Shown: piece after piece, positions 25,538 through 34,543 of the stretch | How the letters are laid out: the number at the start of each line of letters is the position of its first letter | Position numbering within the stretch: position 1 is the first letter of the stretch | From: Streptomyces sp. VRA16 Mangrove soil | GTDB lineage: Bacteria > Actinomycetota > Actinomycetes > Streptomycetales > Streptomycetaceae | Reading direction: 5' to 3' | DNA: 64,000 nucleotides | Assembly (NCBI RefSeq): GCF_017377775.1 | Contig: NZ_JAFVLN010000002.1 | Coordinates: 558,001-622,000, forward strand | The notes under the pieces: generated by a model | The model's database searches: none | Seen by the model: only the letters and a program-made list of their open reading frames with translations | Told to the model about the DNA's origin: nothing | Program-made: the position numbers and the translations under genes

Positions 25538-26218
25538 TCAGCCGACGACCCGCTGGGTCAGGCACCCGTCCACCATCTCGACGACCTCATCGGCGACCCC
25601 GAGCTGCCCCCGGTCATGGGTGACCAGCACCGTCGCCGTCCCCCGCACCCGGGTGAGCCGCCCCAGCAACGCCAGCACCGCGGCCCCCCGCTCATGATCG
25701 AGCGCACTGGTGGGCTCGTCGACCAGCAGTACCTTCGGATCGTTCATCAGGGCTCGCGCGATGTTGACCCGCTGCCGCTGCCCGCCGGAGAGCTGGTGCG
25801 GGCGCCGGTGGGCCTGCTCGGAGAGGCCCACCGCGTCGAGCAGCTCCCGTACCCGCTCCCGTACTTCACGAGGACGCCGCCCGTCGAGATGGGCCATCAC
25901 CTGGAGCTGCTCCGCCGCCGTGAGCGACGGCAGCAGATTCGGCTGCTGGAAGACGATGCCGATGGCACGGCGCCGCAGCTCGGCGGCGTCGGCCCGGCCG
26001 AGCCCGGTGGCCTCGGCCCCGTCGACCAGCACCCGCCCGCTGTCCGGTGTGACCAGCGTCGCGGCGACGGCGAGCAGGCTGGACTTGCCGGACCCGGACG
26101 GTCCGACCACGGCGGTCAGGCCCCCGGCGGGAACCTCAAGACCCACCCGGTCCAGGGCGGTGAGCCGCCCGTCGCCGTCCGGGTACGTCAGCGTGATGTC
26201 GTCGAGCAGCAGGGTCAT
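25538..26218 (-). CDS. ABC transporter ATP-binding protein (MacB/LolD type)
   Basis: A 226-residue ATPase. Walker [13 protein letters not shown] lies near residue 40, the signature [15 protein letters not shown] near 140 and Walker [13 protein letters not shown] next to it. The size and the [17 protein letters not shown]-loop fit the MacB/LolD class that works with FtsX-like permeases in export or envelope maintenance. Its ATG overlaps the permease stop by 4 bp. The pair is divergent from a two-component system that may control it. Confidence 0.88.
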   Translation of the reverse strand: MTLLLDDITLTYPDGDGRLTALDRVGLEVPAGGLTAVVGPSGSGKSSLLAVAATLVTPDSGRVLVDGAEATGLGRADAAELRRRAIGIVFQQPNLLPSLTAAEQLQVMAHLDGRRPREVRERVRELLDAVGLSEQAHRRPHQLSGGQRQRVNIARALMNDPKVLLVDEPTSALDHERGAAVLALLGRLTRVRGTATVLVTHDRGQLGVADEVVEMVDGCLTQRVVG

Positions 26219-27276
26219 CGGGCACTTCCGAGGGCGGTGAGGGGGTCGACGGCGGTGATCCGCCGGATGGACAGGGCGGCGCCGACGACGCCGAGGACGG
26301 TCATGACCACGGCCGGGCCGATGGTGGTCAGCGGCTCCATCACGAACGGCACGCTGTCCGGCACGAACGCCCCGATGAGCGCGGCGAGCGCGGTGCCCGT
26401 CGCGGTGCCTCCCACGAGCATCAGCACGGCCTGCCCGAGCGCGTCCCGCAGCAGGTACCCGGTCGACGAGCCCAGCGCCTTCAACACGGCGATGTCCGCG
26501 CTGCGTTGAATGGTCCACACGGTGAAGAAGGCCCCGACGACCATCGCCGAGATGACGAAGAGGAAGCCGCGCATCAGCTGCAGGGAGCCGTTCTCGGCCT
26601 GGTAGGACCCTATGGCTTCGAGGGCGCCGTCGACGGTGGTGGTGTCCGTGCCGGCGGCCCGGTCGGCGGCGGCGAGATCGGCGCCCGGGCCGGTGGTCAG
26701 GGCGACGATCGTGGCGCCGTCGGAGTGGGTGACGCGCTGCCAGTCGCCGAGGTCGGTCCAGACGACGGGAGTGTGGCTGTAGGAGGCGTCGCCGGAGACG
26801 GCGGAGACGGTGAGCGTCCGCGTGCCGAGCGTGAGCCGGTCCCCCGCCCGCACGCCCAGTTCGGTCGCGGCCTTCCGCGACAGGACCGCGGTGCCGGGCG
26901 CGGTGGTGTCGGGCGCGAGCCCCGAGTCCGGCCGCACCCCGAAGGCGGAGACCGCGGCGGTGTGCCGGCCCGCCTCCGCCTCCAGGGTGCTGATCCCGAT
27001 CGGCTCGGCGCCGTCGACGCCGGGCCGCCCGGCCAGCTCCCGCCACTGCTTCGGCGTCACGGTCGAGCCGGTGAAGGACACCGCCTGACCGTCGGCCGGC
27101 TGCGCGAAGGCGATGTGGTCGGCGGGCAGGCCGGTCAGCGCGGACGTGTTGTCCCGCGCGAGCCCGGCGGTCAGCCCCGACAACAGCCCCACCAGCAGCG
27201 TGATCAGTACGATCACGGTCCCCATCAGGACGAACCGGCCCTTGGCGAACCGGAGATCTCTCCATGCGACGAACAT
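26215..27276 (-). CDS. FtsX-like ABC transporter permease
   Basis: A 353-residue membrane protein. One N-terminal helix ([20 protein letters not shown]) is followed by a large extracellular MacB-like domain of about 180 residues and three C-terminal helices carrying the FtsX domain ([19 protein letters not shown] ... [15 protein letters not shown]). [20 protein letters not shown] is the conserved cytoplasmic loop. It works with the ATPase downstream, possibly in peptide or lipid export. Start ATG 27276; a longer frame lacks a ribosome site. Confidence 0.85.
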   Translation of the reverse strand: MFVAWRDLRFAKGRFVLMGTVIVLITLLVGLLSGLTAGLARDNTSALTGLPADHIAFAQPADGQAVSFTGSTVTPKQWRELAGRPGVDGAEPIGISTLEAEAGRHTAAVSAFGVRPDSGLAPDTTAPGTAVLSRKAATELGVRAGDRLTLGTRTLTVSAVSGDASYSHTPVVWTDLGDWQRVTHSDGATIVALTTGPGADLAAADRAAGTDTTTVDGALEAIGSYQAENGSLQLMRGFLFVISAMVVGAFFTVWTIQRSADIAVLKALGSSTGYLLRDALGQAVLMLVGGTATGTALAALIGAFVPDSVPFVMEPLTTIGPAVVMTVLGVVGAALSIRRITAVDPLTALGSAR

Positions 27277-27412
27277 GCCGTCCACAGTGCGGCCCGCGGG
27301 CCCCGACGGGCATCGCGCCACAGCACGCTTCACCCGAATCGAAGGACGCAGCCCGCATTCAACCTTTCGGTTGACCGGTTCGAGGGATTGCCTCCGTACG
27401 CTGGTCAACGGT

Positions 27413-28591
27413 ATGGATCCACGTTCGCTCACCCCCGCCCTGCGCGCCCTGCGCCTCTGCCTGCACCTGCTCACGGCGGGGCTGCTCGCGCTGGTCGTGC
27501 TGCGTGCCGTGACCGGCCGGACGGACGAACCGGTCGCGGCGGTGGTGACGGTGGCCGTCCTGGTGGGCCTGGTCTACGCGGCGGGGTCGCTGATCCCGGC
27601 CGTGCGGGCGACGCGGGCGGGCGCGGCCTGCTGGCTCGCCGCGCTCGGCGCGGTCTGGGCGGTGCTGCTCGCCCTCTCCCCCGACGGCCTGTGGCTGGCG
27701 TTCCCGCTGTACTTCCTCCTCGTCCACCTGCTGCCGGTGCGGTGGGCCCTGCCGGCGGTGGCCGTCGCGGCGGGCGCCGCGATCGCCTCGTACCTCGGTC
27801 ACGGCGGTCCGCTGAACGCGGGCGCGTTCATAGGGCCGCTGCTCGGCGCCGCCGTCGCCGTCGCGACCGTGCTCGGCTACCAGGCGCTGTACCGGGAGAG
27901 CGAGAGCCGGCGGCGGCTGATCGAGGAGCTGATCGCGACGCGTGCCGAACTCGCCGACGCGGAGCGCACCGCGGGCACCCTCGCCGAGCGCGAGCGGCTC
28001 GCCCGCGAGATCCACGACACCCTCGCGCAGGGCCTGTCCTCGATCCAGTTGCTGCTGCGGGCCGCCGGACGCGATCTGCCCGCGGACTCCCCCGTCGCCG
28101 CGCACATCGAGCAGGCCCGCGCGACCGCGCAGGACAACCTCGCCGAGGCCCGCCGCTTCGTGCGCGCGCTGACCCCGCCGGACCTGGAGAACGGCTCGCT
28201 CTCCGGGGCGCTGCAACGGCTGTGCACCACGGCGCCCGGAGTGGCCGCCCGCTTCACCACGAGCGGCACCCCGCTCGAACTCCCCACCCCGTACGAGGTG
28301 GCGCTGCTGCGGATCGCCCAGTCGGCGCTCGGCAACACGGTGCGGCACGCGCACGCGCGCCGCGCGGAGATCACCCTCAGCTTCATGGAGACCTCGGTGG
28401 CCCTGGACGTGGTGGACGACGGCGACGGCTTCGACCCCGACCACGCGGCCTCGGGGGACGGCGGCTTCGGGCTGCCCGCGATGCGCGCCCGGGTCCGGGC
28501 GCTGGGCGGCACGTTCACGGTCGAGTCGGCGCCCGGCGAGGGCACGGCCGTCGCGGTCACGCTGCCGCTGCCCGCCGGAGGTGCCGCGTGA
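27413..28591 (+). CDS. Sensor histidine kinase (HisKA_3 type)
   Basis: A 392-residue kinase with five or six membrane helices in residues 12-165, then the dimerisation box [20 protein letters not shown] with the phospho-His, and an ATPase domain ([38 protein letters not shown]). The ATG at 27413 has no ribosome site. A TTGACC box (27371-27376) and a TACGCT (27397-27402) lie just upstream, so a leaderless message is possible. Its stop overlaps the response-regulator start (GTGA). It is divergent from the ABC exporter, a common layout for exporters under two-component control. Confidence 0.88.
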   Translation: MDPRSLTPALRALRLCLHLLTAGLLALVVLRAVTGRTDEPVAAVVTVAVLVGLVYAAGSLIPAVRATRAGAACWLAALGAVWAVLLALSPDGLWLAFPLYFLLVHLLPVRWALPAVAVAAGAAIASYLGHGGPLNAGAFIGPLLGAAVAVATVLGYQALYRESESRRRLIEELIATRAELADAERTAGTLAERERLAREIHDTLAQGLSSIQLLLRAAGRDLPADSPVAAHIEQARATAQDNLAEARRFVRALTPPDLENGSLSGALQRLCTTAPGVAARFTTSGTPLELPTPYEVALLRIAQSALGNTVRHAHARRAEITLSFMETSVALDVVDDGDGFDPDHAASGDGGFGLPAMRARVRALGGTFTVESAPGEGTAVAVTLPLPAGGAA

Positions 28592-29214
28592 TCCGTCTGC
28601 TGCTCGCCGACGACCACCCCGTCGTCCGCGCCGGTCTGCGGGCCGTCCTCGACGCGGAGCCCGACTTCGAGATCGTCGCCGAGGCCGCGTCGGCGCAGCG
28701 CGCGGTGGAACTCGCCGCCGCCGAACCGGTGGACGTGGTCCTCATGGACCTCTCCTTCGGCACGGGGATGCACGGTTCGGAGGCGACGGCGCGGATCGCG
28801 GCGATGCCGCAGGGGCCGCGCGTCCTGGTCCTCACGACGTACGACACCGACGCCGACATCCTCGCCGCGGTGGAGGCGGGCGCCTCCGGCTATCTGCTGA
28901 AGGACGCGCCGCCGGAGGAACTGGCGGCGGCCGTACGGACCGCGGCGGCGGGCCAGTCGGCACTCGCCCCGGCCATCGCGCTGCGCCTGATGGACCGGAT
29001 GCGGGCCCCCGCGGAGTCACTGAGCAAGCGCGAGCTGGAGGTCCTCCAGCTGGTCAGGGACGGCCTGTCGAACGCGGAGATCGCCCGCGCGCTGTTCCTG
29101 AGCCAGGCCACCGTGAAGTCCCATCTGGTCCACGTGTACGCGAAGCTGGGCGTGGACTCGCGGACCGCGGCAGTGGCCGCCGCGATCAACAAGGGGCTGG
29201 TCAGGCCCCGCTAG
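28588..29214 (+). CDS. NarL/FixJ-family response regulator
   Basis: A 208-residue regulator starting at GTG 28588 inside the kinase stop (GTGA overlap). The receiver has [16 protein letters not shown], the phospho-Asp in [14 protein letters not shown] and the Lys in [11 protein letters not shown]. The LuxR helix-turn-helix is [20 protein letters not shown] then [20 protein letters not shown]. It is the partner of the kinase upstream and a likely regulator of the ABC exporter at 25.5-27.3 kb (inference). Confidence 0.9.
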   Translation: MIRLLLADDHPVVRAGLRAVLDAEPDFEIVAEAASAQRAVELAAAEPVDVVLMDLSFGTGMHGSEATARIAAMPQGPRVLVLTTYDTDADILAAVEAGASGYLLKDAPPEELAAAVRTAAAGQSALAPAIALRLMDRMRAPAESLSKRELEVLQLVRDGLSNAEIARALFLSQATVKSHLVHVYAKLGVDSRTAAVAAAINKGLVRPR

Positions 29215-29221
29215 GGCGTGA

Positions 29222-29274
29222 CCGGCGGATCTTGTCGCGGGCGCGAGCCACACGGATGCGACCTGATCCGCCGG
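29222..29274. terminator. Long hairpin between response regulator and UspA genes
   Basis: CCGGCGGATC (29222-29231) and its complement (29265-29274) flank 33 bases that can themselves partly pair. The genes on either side converge here. Confidence 0.6.
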
Positions 29275-29299
29275 ACAGATCCCAGTCGACGCCCCAGGG

Positions 29300-29779
29300 C
29301 TACGCGGCCGTGGTCATCCGCAGCAGCGCCCGCAGTTCGGCCTTGTTCACCTTGCGGACCGGCACCGTGAGGACCGGGCACAGGGAGTGCCGGCGCACGT
29401 GGCGGTGGACGGCGCCGCGGTGTCCGCCGACGACCAGCAGGTCGTCGGGGCCCGAGGTGAGGCCCACCAGGACGGGGCCCGGCTTGCCGCGCACCACCCG
29501 GAGCGTCGCGTCGACGTCGGACGGCAGCCCGCCGAGGGCCGCCTCGAACGCCCCGGTCAGCGTGGCGCGGGCCTCGCCGTACCAGTGGCGGGCCCACTGA
29601 CGGTCCGGCCAGCGGCTGTACAGGCCCTCGCCCTCGGGCGGCTGCCAGGCGATCGCGGCGACGAGGGGGCGGTGCGTGCGACGCGCCTGGTCCACCGCGG
29701 AGCGCAGCGCGGCGAGGCTCGCTGGTGAGCCGTTCACCCCGACCACCACACGGCCGGCCCTCGGCCCGTCGTCGTACAT
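29300..29779 (-). CDS. Universal stress protein (UspA family)
   Basis: A 159-residue single-domain Usp protein. It begins with the beta strand VVVGVNGSPASLAALRSAVD and ends with the nucleotide-site pattern DDLLVVGGHRGAVHRHVRRH followed by CPVLTVPV. Members bind ATP or AMP and act in stress and dormancy. ATG 29779 follows GGGAGGAA by about 5 bases. It is monocistronic and divergent from the MocR-type regulator. Confidence 0.85.
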   Translation of the reverse strand: MYDDGPRAGRVVVGVNGSPASLAALRSAVDQARRTHRPLVAAIAWQPPEGEGLYSRWPDRQWARHWYGEARATLTGAFEAALGGLPSDVDATLRVVRGKPGPVLVGLTSGPDDLLVVGGHRGAVHRHVRRHSLCPVLTVPVRKVNKAELRALLRMTTAA

Positions 29780-29842
29780 CTCGTTCCTCCCGCTCCGTGT
29801 CCAGGCCACTTCTCGTCGGCCTCTGTCCGAGTCTGTACGCTC

Positions 29843-29866
29843 ATTGGCCTGGACAGCAGGGCCAAT
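29843..29866. promoter_or_regulatory. Inverted repeat upstream of the MocR-type gene
   Basis: ATTGGCC (29843-29849) and GGCCAAT (29860-29866) are exact complements separated by 10 bases, immediately before the ribosome site CGGAG at 29869-29873. A candidate autoregulatory site. Confidence 0.4.
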
Positions 29867-29880
29867 ATCGGAGATGTGGC

Positions 29881-31359
29881 ATGGCAGAGGGAGCGGTGGT
29901 CCGCAGCATGGACAGCCTCGGCAGCAAGCGGCTCGCCGAGCTGGTCACCGGGACCACGGCCGGGCGGCGTCCCGGCTATCGCGCGCTCGCGCAGGGCGTG
30001 CGGACGCTGCTGCTCGACGGGCGGATCCCGCTGCACGCGCGGCTGCCCGCGGAGCGCGGGCTCGCGACGGCGCTCGGGGTGAGCCGGGCCACCGTCACGG
30101 CCGCGTACGACCTGCTGCGGGAGAGCGGGTACGCGCGCAGCAGGCGCGGTGCGGGGACCTGGACGGAGCTGCCGGACGGCGCGCGGCCGACCAGTGTCGC
30201 GACCCCGGCCGTCGGCGACGACGTCCTCGACCTGGCGATCGCGGCGCCGGGCGCGGTGACCGAAGAGCTGACGGCCGCGTACGCGGCGGCGGCCCCGGAC
30301 GTGGCCCGGCACGCGGTGACCCCGGGCTACCACCCGTACGGCCTTCCGGAGCTGCGGGCCGCGATCGCCGAGCGGTACACGCGGCGCGGCCTGCCGACGC
30401 TGCCGGAGCAGATCCTGGTGACGACCGGCGCCCAGCAGGCGGTCGCGCTCACCCTGACGCTGCTGGGGCGGCCCGGCGACCGGATCGCGGTGGAGAACCC
30501 GTCGTACGCCAACGCGCTGGCGGTGATCCGGCGGCTGGGGCTGCGCACCGCGCCGGTGCCGGTGACGGACGAGGGCTGGGACGCCGAGCTGTTCGCGGCG
30601 ACGCTGCGGCAGTCCGCGCCCCGGCTCGCCTATCTGATCCCGGACTTCCAGAATCCGACGGGCCGGCTGATGCCGGCCGGGCAGCGCCGGCGGCTGATCG
30701 CGGCGGCGCGGGCCACCGGCACCTGGCTGGTCGTCGACGAGACGGTCGCGGACATCGGGCTCGACGTGCCGACCCCGCCGCCGTTCGCCTCGCTGGCGGG
30801 GCCCGGCGGCGGTGAACAGATCGTCACCGTCGGCTCGTTGAGCAAGGGGCACTGGAGCGGGCTGCGGGTCGGCTGGGTGCGGGCGGGCACGAAGCTGATC
30901 ACCGAGCTGACGGCGCTGCGGGTGACCGCGGACATGTCGGGCTCGGTCCTGGACCAGCTGGTGGCGGGGCGGCTCATCGACCGCGAGGACGAGGTGCTGC
31001 GCCACCGGCTCCCGGTGCTGCGGGCGCAGCGCGACCATCTGGCGAAGGCGCTGGCCCGTGAGTTCCCCGAGTGGCGCTGGGAGCTGCCGCCCGGCGGGAT
31101 GTCCCTCTGGGTGGATCTGGGCCGTCCGGTCGCCTCCGCGCTGTCGCGTGCGGCGCTGCGGCACGGGGTGCGGATCGAGGGCGGGTCACGGTTCGGCGCG
31201 GACCCGGGCACGTTCGAGCACCGGCTGCGCTTTCCGTACACGCAGCCGGTGGAGGTGCTCGACGAGGCGGTGCGCCGGATCGCCGCGTCCGCGGACACAT
31301 GGGCCCGTGGGCTCGGCGCGGCGGGCGACGAGCCGGGGCGGCCGCACTGGGTGGCGTGA
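29881..31359 (+). CDS. MocR/PdxR-type regulator (GntR HTH fused to aminotransferase domain)
   Basis: A 492-residue fusion. Residues about 28-95 are a GntR winged helix (LARLPAERGLATALGVSRAT, VTAAYDLLRESGYARSRRG). Residues 130-470 are a fold-type I aminotransferase domain, with the PLP Lys in IVTVGSLSKGHWSGLRVGW and the cofactor-binding TTGAQQAVALTLTLLG and FQNPTGRLM blocks. MocR proteins sense PLP or amino acids and control vitamin B6, GABA, taurine or transport genes. No such target is adjacent, so the ligand is unknown. ATG 29881 follows CGGAG by 7 bases. Confidence 0.88.
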   Translation: MAEGAVVRSMDSLGSKRLAELVTGTTAGRRPGYRALAQGVRTLLLDGRIPLHARLPAERGLATALGVSRATVTAAYDLLRESGYARSRRGAGTWTELPDGARPTSVATPAVGDDVLDLAIAAPGAVTEELTAAYAAAAPDVARHAVTPGYHPYGLPELRAAIAERYTRRGLPTLPEQILVTTGAQQAVALTLTLLGRPGDRIAVENPSYANALAVIRRLGLRTAPVPVTDEGWDAELFAATLRQSAPRLAYLIPDFQNPTGRLMPAGQRRRLIAAARATGTWLVVDETVADIGLDVPTPPPFASLAGPGGGEQIVTVGSLSKGHWSGLRVGWVRAGTKLITELTALRVTADMSGSVLDQLVAGRLIDREDEVLRHRLPVLRAQRDHLAKALAREFPEWRWELPPGGMSLWVDLGRPVASALSRAALRHGVRIEGGSRFGADPGTFEHRLRFPYTQPVEVLDEAVRRIAASADTWARGLGAAGDEPGRPHWVA

Positions 31360-31365
31360 TCCGGC

Positions 31366-31680
31366 TCAGTTCCGGCCCGGACCGCCGAACAGCTCGACGG
31401 CGCCGCGCACTTGGGACAGCGATTCGGACAGCGCGCTGACCGACCCGATCGCCCCGGCGACCAGCAGCAGGGACCGGCGCAGGCGCGGGATCTCGGGCCT
31501 CCCGCCGCTCGCCATGGCGTCCAGGGCCGCCAGCTCGTCCTCGGCGATGGCCCGGTCCGGGAACTCCGCCGGGTGGGCGGCCAGTTCACGGCGCAGCCGG
31601 GACACGGCGGTGCGCAGCTCCGCCACTCTCGGGTCCTCGCCGCTGCCCGTCACAAGCCTCTGCTCCACGCTCCGCAACAC
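31366..31680 (-). CDS. Conserved small actinobacterial protein (DUF5955-like)
   Basis: A 104-residue protein: charged helical N-terminal 65 residues (DPRVAELRTAVSRLRRELAA) and a more hydrophobic C-terminal helix (LRRSLLLVAGAIGSVSALSE). It resembles, from memory, the DUF5955 group of Streptomyces; function is unknown. It converges with the MocR gene, 6 bp apart. Confidence 0.65.
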   Translation of the reverse strand: MLRSVEQRLVTGSGEDPRVAELRTAVSRLRRELAAHPAEFPDRAIAEDELAALDAMASGGRPEIPRLRRSLLLVAGAIGSVSALSESLSQVRGAVELFGGPGRN

Positions 31681-31875
31681 AGCACTCCCCCTCGCACGTC
31701 GTCGTGCGCCTTCCGCGCCCCGGGCGGAACGGTGGTCAGGCGTTCAACTCGGGTTTGTGGGCGCCCAGTTAACGCCACACGCCCGGTTCGCGCCAGTCCG
31801 TTGCGTACGGCAACCGCACCCGCGCCGCCGGTCTCCACCGTCCCCCCACACCTCTCGGTGCGGTATGCAGGGACC

Positions 31876-32487
31876 ATGACGACGAACGCGACGAAATCCA
31901 CCGGCGCCGTGGCGGGCCTGCTGCTCGCGGCGGGCGGCGGCCGGCGGCTCGGCGGCCGGCCCAAGGCGCTGCTGACCCACCACGGGCGCCCCCTGGTGGA
32001 GTACGCCGTACGGATCCTGCGGGCCGGGGGATGCGGGCCGCTGCACGTGGTACTCGGCGCGGCGGCCGACGACGTGCGCGAGCGCGCGGTGCTCGACGGG
32101 TGCACGGTGGTGGAGAACCCGGAGTGGGCGGACGGCATGGGGTCGTCGCTGCGGGCCGGGCTCGACTCGCTGTCCGCGACGGACGCGGCGGCCGCGCTCG
32201 TCCTGCTCGTCGACCAGCCCGGTATCGGGGAGGCGGCCGTGACGCGCGTACGGGAGGCGTACCGCTCGCCCGCGTCCCTGGTGGCGGCCGCGTACGACGG
32301 GGAGCGCGGGCACCCGGTGCTCTTCGGGCGCGACCACTGGGCCGGGATCGCGGCGAGTGCGAGCGGTGACCGCGGGGCACGCGCGTATCTCAAGGACCAC
32401 AGGGCGGAGGTGGAGCTCGTGGAGTGCGGTGACGTCGCCGAGGCGTACGACATCGACACGGAAGCCGATCTTCAGCACCTTCGGTGA
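31876..32487 (+). CDS. MobA-like nucleotidyltransferase (MocA/PucB type)
   Basis: A 203-residue NTP transferase. The nucleotide loop is LLLAAGGGRRLGGRPKALL (residues 14-32), followed by the VENPEWADGMGSSLRAGLD and LVLLVDQPGI blocks of molybdenum-cofactor cytidylyltransferases. MocA/PucB-type enzymes prepare the cytosine-dinucleotide cofactor for xanthine dehydrogenase. Its place between the allantoin genes and malate synthase suits a role in purine oxidation (inference). Start ATG 31876; the frame is open further upstream, without support. Confidence 0.8.
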   Translation: MTTNATKSTGAVAGLLLAAGGGRRLGGRPKALLTHHGRPLVEYAVRILRAGGCGPLHVVLGAAADDVRERAVLDGCTVVENPEWADGMGSSLRAGLDSLSATDAAAALVLLVDQPGIGEAAVTRVREAYRSPASLVAAAYDGERGHPVLFGRDHWAGIAASASGDRGARAYLKDHRAEVELVECGDVAEAYDIDTEADLQHLR

Positions 32488-32570
32488 GCCGTCCGGTGAA
32501 CCTTCCGTGAGGGAGGTGGCACCGAGCGCCACGTTCTGTCGACTCAGAGAATCTCGACATCAACAAACCA

Positions 32571-32599
32571 TTGAACTTCCACAATGAGGAAACTAGTAT
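32571..32599 (+). promoter_or_regulatory. Malate synthase promoter with embedded IclR-type operator
   Basis: -35 TTGAAC (32571-32576), 17-base spacer, -10 TAGTAT (32594-32599). The first 15 spacer bases, TTCCACAATGAGGAA (32577-32591), match TTCCAC-N3-GTGGAA with one mismatch. This repeats the arrangement in the allR promoter. Confidence 0.65.
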
Positions 32600-32709
32600 C
32601 CACTGATCAGAAGGGCAGGTCCCCCGAAGAGGGGCCAGCAGCCGTACCCAGGCGCGCCCGGCACCCCGTGCCGATGCCCGCGCCCGCTCGCTGAAGGAAG
32701 TGACAGTTC

Positions 32710-34332
32710 ATGTCCGCACCAGCGCCGTCCCCGCTGGCCATCGTCGACGCCGCCTCCCTGCCCCGGCAGGACGAGGTGCTCACCGACGCGGCCCTCGCCT
32801 TCGTGGCCGAGCTGCACCGGCTGTTCACGCCCCGGCGTGACGAGCTCCTCGCCCGCCGCGCCGAGCGCCGCGCCGAGATCGCCCGCACCTCCACGCTCGA
32901 CTTCCGCCCGGAGACCGCCTCGATCCGCGAGGACGACACCTGGAAGGTCGCCGCGGCCCCGGCCGCGCTGAACGACCGCCGGGTCGAGATCACCGGCCCC
33001 ACCGACCGCAAGATGACGATCAACGCGCTCAACTCGGGCGCGAAGGTCTGGCTCGCCGACTTCGAGGACGCGTCGGCCCCGACCTGGGAGAACGTGATCG
33101 GTGGCCAGCTGAACCTGACCGCCGCCTACACCCGCACGATCGACTTCACCGACGAGCGCACCGGCAAGTCGTACGCGCTCAAGTCCGCCGACGAGCTCGC
33201 CACGGTCGTGATGCGCCCGCGCGGCTGGCACCTGAACGAGCGTCACCTGGTCGACGCGTCCGGCACGCCGGTCCCCGGCGCCCTGGTCGACTTCGGCCTC
33301 TACTTCTTCCACAACGCCAAGCGCCTCATCGAGCTCGGCAAGGGCCCGTACTTCTACCTCCCGAAGACGGAGTCGTACCTGGAGGCCCGCCTCTGGAACG
33401 ACATCTTCGTCTTCGCGCAGGACTACGTCGGCATCCCGCAGGGCACCGTCCGCGCCACGGTCCTGATCGAGACGATCACGGCCGCGTACGAGATGGAGGA
33501 GATCCTCTACGAGCTGCGCGACCACGCCTCGGGCCTGAACGCCGGCCGCTGGGACTACCTCTTCTCCATCGTCAAGAACTTCCGTGACGGCGGCGCCAAG
33601 TTCGTCCTGCCGGACCGCAACCTGGTGACGATGACGGCCCCGTTCATGCGCGCCTACACCGAGCTGCTCGTGCGCACCTGCCACAAGCGCGGCGCGCACG
33701 CGATCGGCGGCATGGCGGCCTTCATCCCGTCCCGCAAGGACGCCGAGGTCAACAAGGTCGCGTTCGAGAAGGTCCGCGCCGACAAGGACCGCGAGGCCGG
33801 CGACGGCTTCGACGGCTCGTGGGTGGCGCACCCCGACCTGGTGCCGATCGCCATGGAGTCCTTCGACAAGGTGCTGGGGTCCGCCCCGAACCAGAAGGAG
33901 CGCCTGCGCGAGGACGTGAGCGTCGCCGCCGGTGACCTCATCGCCATCGACTCCCTCGACGCCAAGCCCACCTACGACGGTCTGGTCAACGCCGTCCAGG
34001 TCGGTATCCGCTACATCGAGGCGTGGCTGCGCGGCCTCGGCGCCGTCGCCATCTTCAACCTGATGGAGGACGCGGCCACCGCGGAGATCTCCCGCTCGCA
34101 GATCTGGCAGTGGATCAACGCCGGTGTGGTCTTCGAGAACGGCGAGACCGTGACGGCCGAACTGGCCCGCAAGGTCGCCGCCGAGGAGCTGGCGAGCATC
34201 AAGGCCGAGATCGGCGAGGAGGCCTTCGCGGCCGGCAAGTGGCAGCAGGCCCACGACCTGCTCCTCCAGGTCTCCCTGGACGCCGACTACGCGGACTTCC
34301 TGACGCTGCCGGCCTACGAGCAGCTGGGCTGA
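32710..34332 (+). CDS. aceB: Malate synthase A
   Basis: A 540-residue enzyme condensing glyoxylate with acetyl-CoA to malate. Family landmarks include VWLADFEDASAPTWENVIGG, VMRPRGWHLNERHLVD and GGMAAFIPSRKDAEVN, and the catalytic Asp region in FNLMEDAATAEISRSQIWQW near the C-terminus. GAAGGAAG lies 9 bases before the ATG. It consumes glyoxylate made from ureidoglycolate, linking it to allantoin breakdown, and its promoter carries the same proposed operator as allR. Codon use is strongly biased to C/G third positions, suggesting high expression. Confidence 0.95.
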   Translation: MSAPAPSPLAIVDAASLPRQDEVLTDAALAFVAELHRLFTPRRDELLARRAERRAEIARTSTLDFRPETASIREDDTWKVAAAPAALNDRRVEITGPTDRKMTINALNSGAKVWLADFEDASAPTWENVIGGQLNLTAAYTRTIDFTDERTGKSYALKSADELATVVMRPRGWHLNERHLVDASGTPVPGALVDFGLYFFHNAKRLIELGKGPYFYLPKTESYLEARLWNDIFVFAQDYVGIPQGTVRATVLIETITAAYEMEEILYELRDHASGLNAGRWDYLFSIVKNFRDGGAKFVLPDRNLVTMTAPFMRAYTELLVRTCHKRGAHAIGGMAAFIPSRKDAEVNKVAFEKVRADKDREAGDGFDGSWVAHPDLVPIAMESFDKVLGSAPNQKERLREDVSVAAGDLIAIDSLDAKPTYDGLVNAVQVGIRYIEAWLRGLGAVAIFNLMEDAATAEISRSQIWQWINAGVVFENGETVTAELARKVAAEELASIKAEIGEEAFAAGKWQQAHDLLLQVSLDADYADFLTLPAYEQLG

Positions 34333-34353
34333 CGTTCACCGTTCTTACGCCCG

Positions 34354-34497
34354 ACGGCCGGTGGGGGCCGGTCGCGCAGTTCCCCGCGCTTCTGGAGATG
34401 CGCACCGCGTGCGCGATCTCCATCGCTGAAGGCAAGCGGCTCGGCCGCAAGCCTTCAGGGGCGCGGGGAACTGCGCGATCAGCCCCCACCGGCCGTA
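34354..34497. repeat. Streptomyces-type long inverted repeat between convergent genes
   Basis: Arms of about 37 bp (34354-34389 and 34461-34497) match at about 34 positions and contain GCGCGGGGAACTGCGCG. The centre holds a second hairpin (GGAGATGCGC with GCGCGATCTCC). It lies between malate synthase and the HipA-like gene and probably ends both transcripts. A relative is at 58637-58790. Confidence 0.7.
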
Positions 34498-34543
34498 CGA
34501 CCGCGCACAACCGAACCAGGCAGACGGGACCGTGTGCCCCCGT

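Noticed and set aside
34354..34497. Long inverted repeat considered as an insertion sequence end
   Set aside because: No transposase or target duplication; its core recurs at 58.6 kb between convergent genes, so it is better read as a terminator-like repeat.
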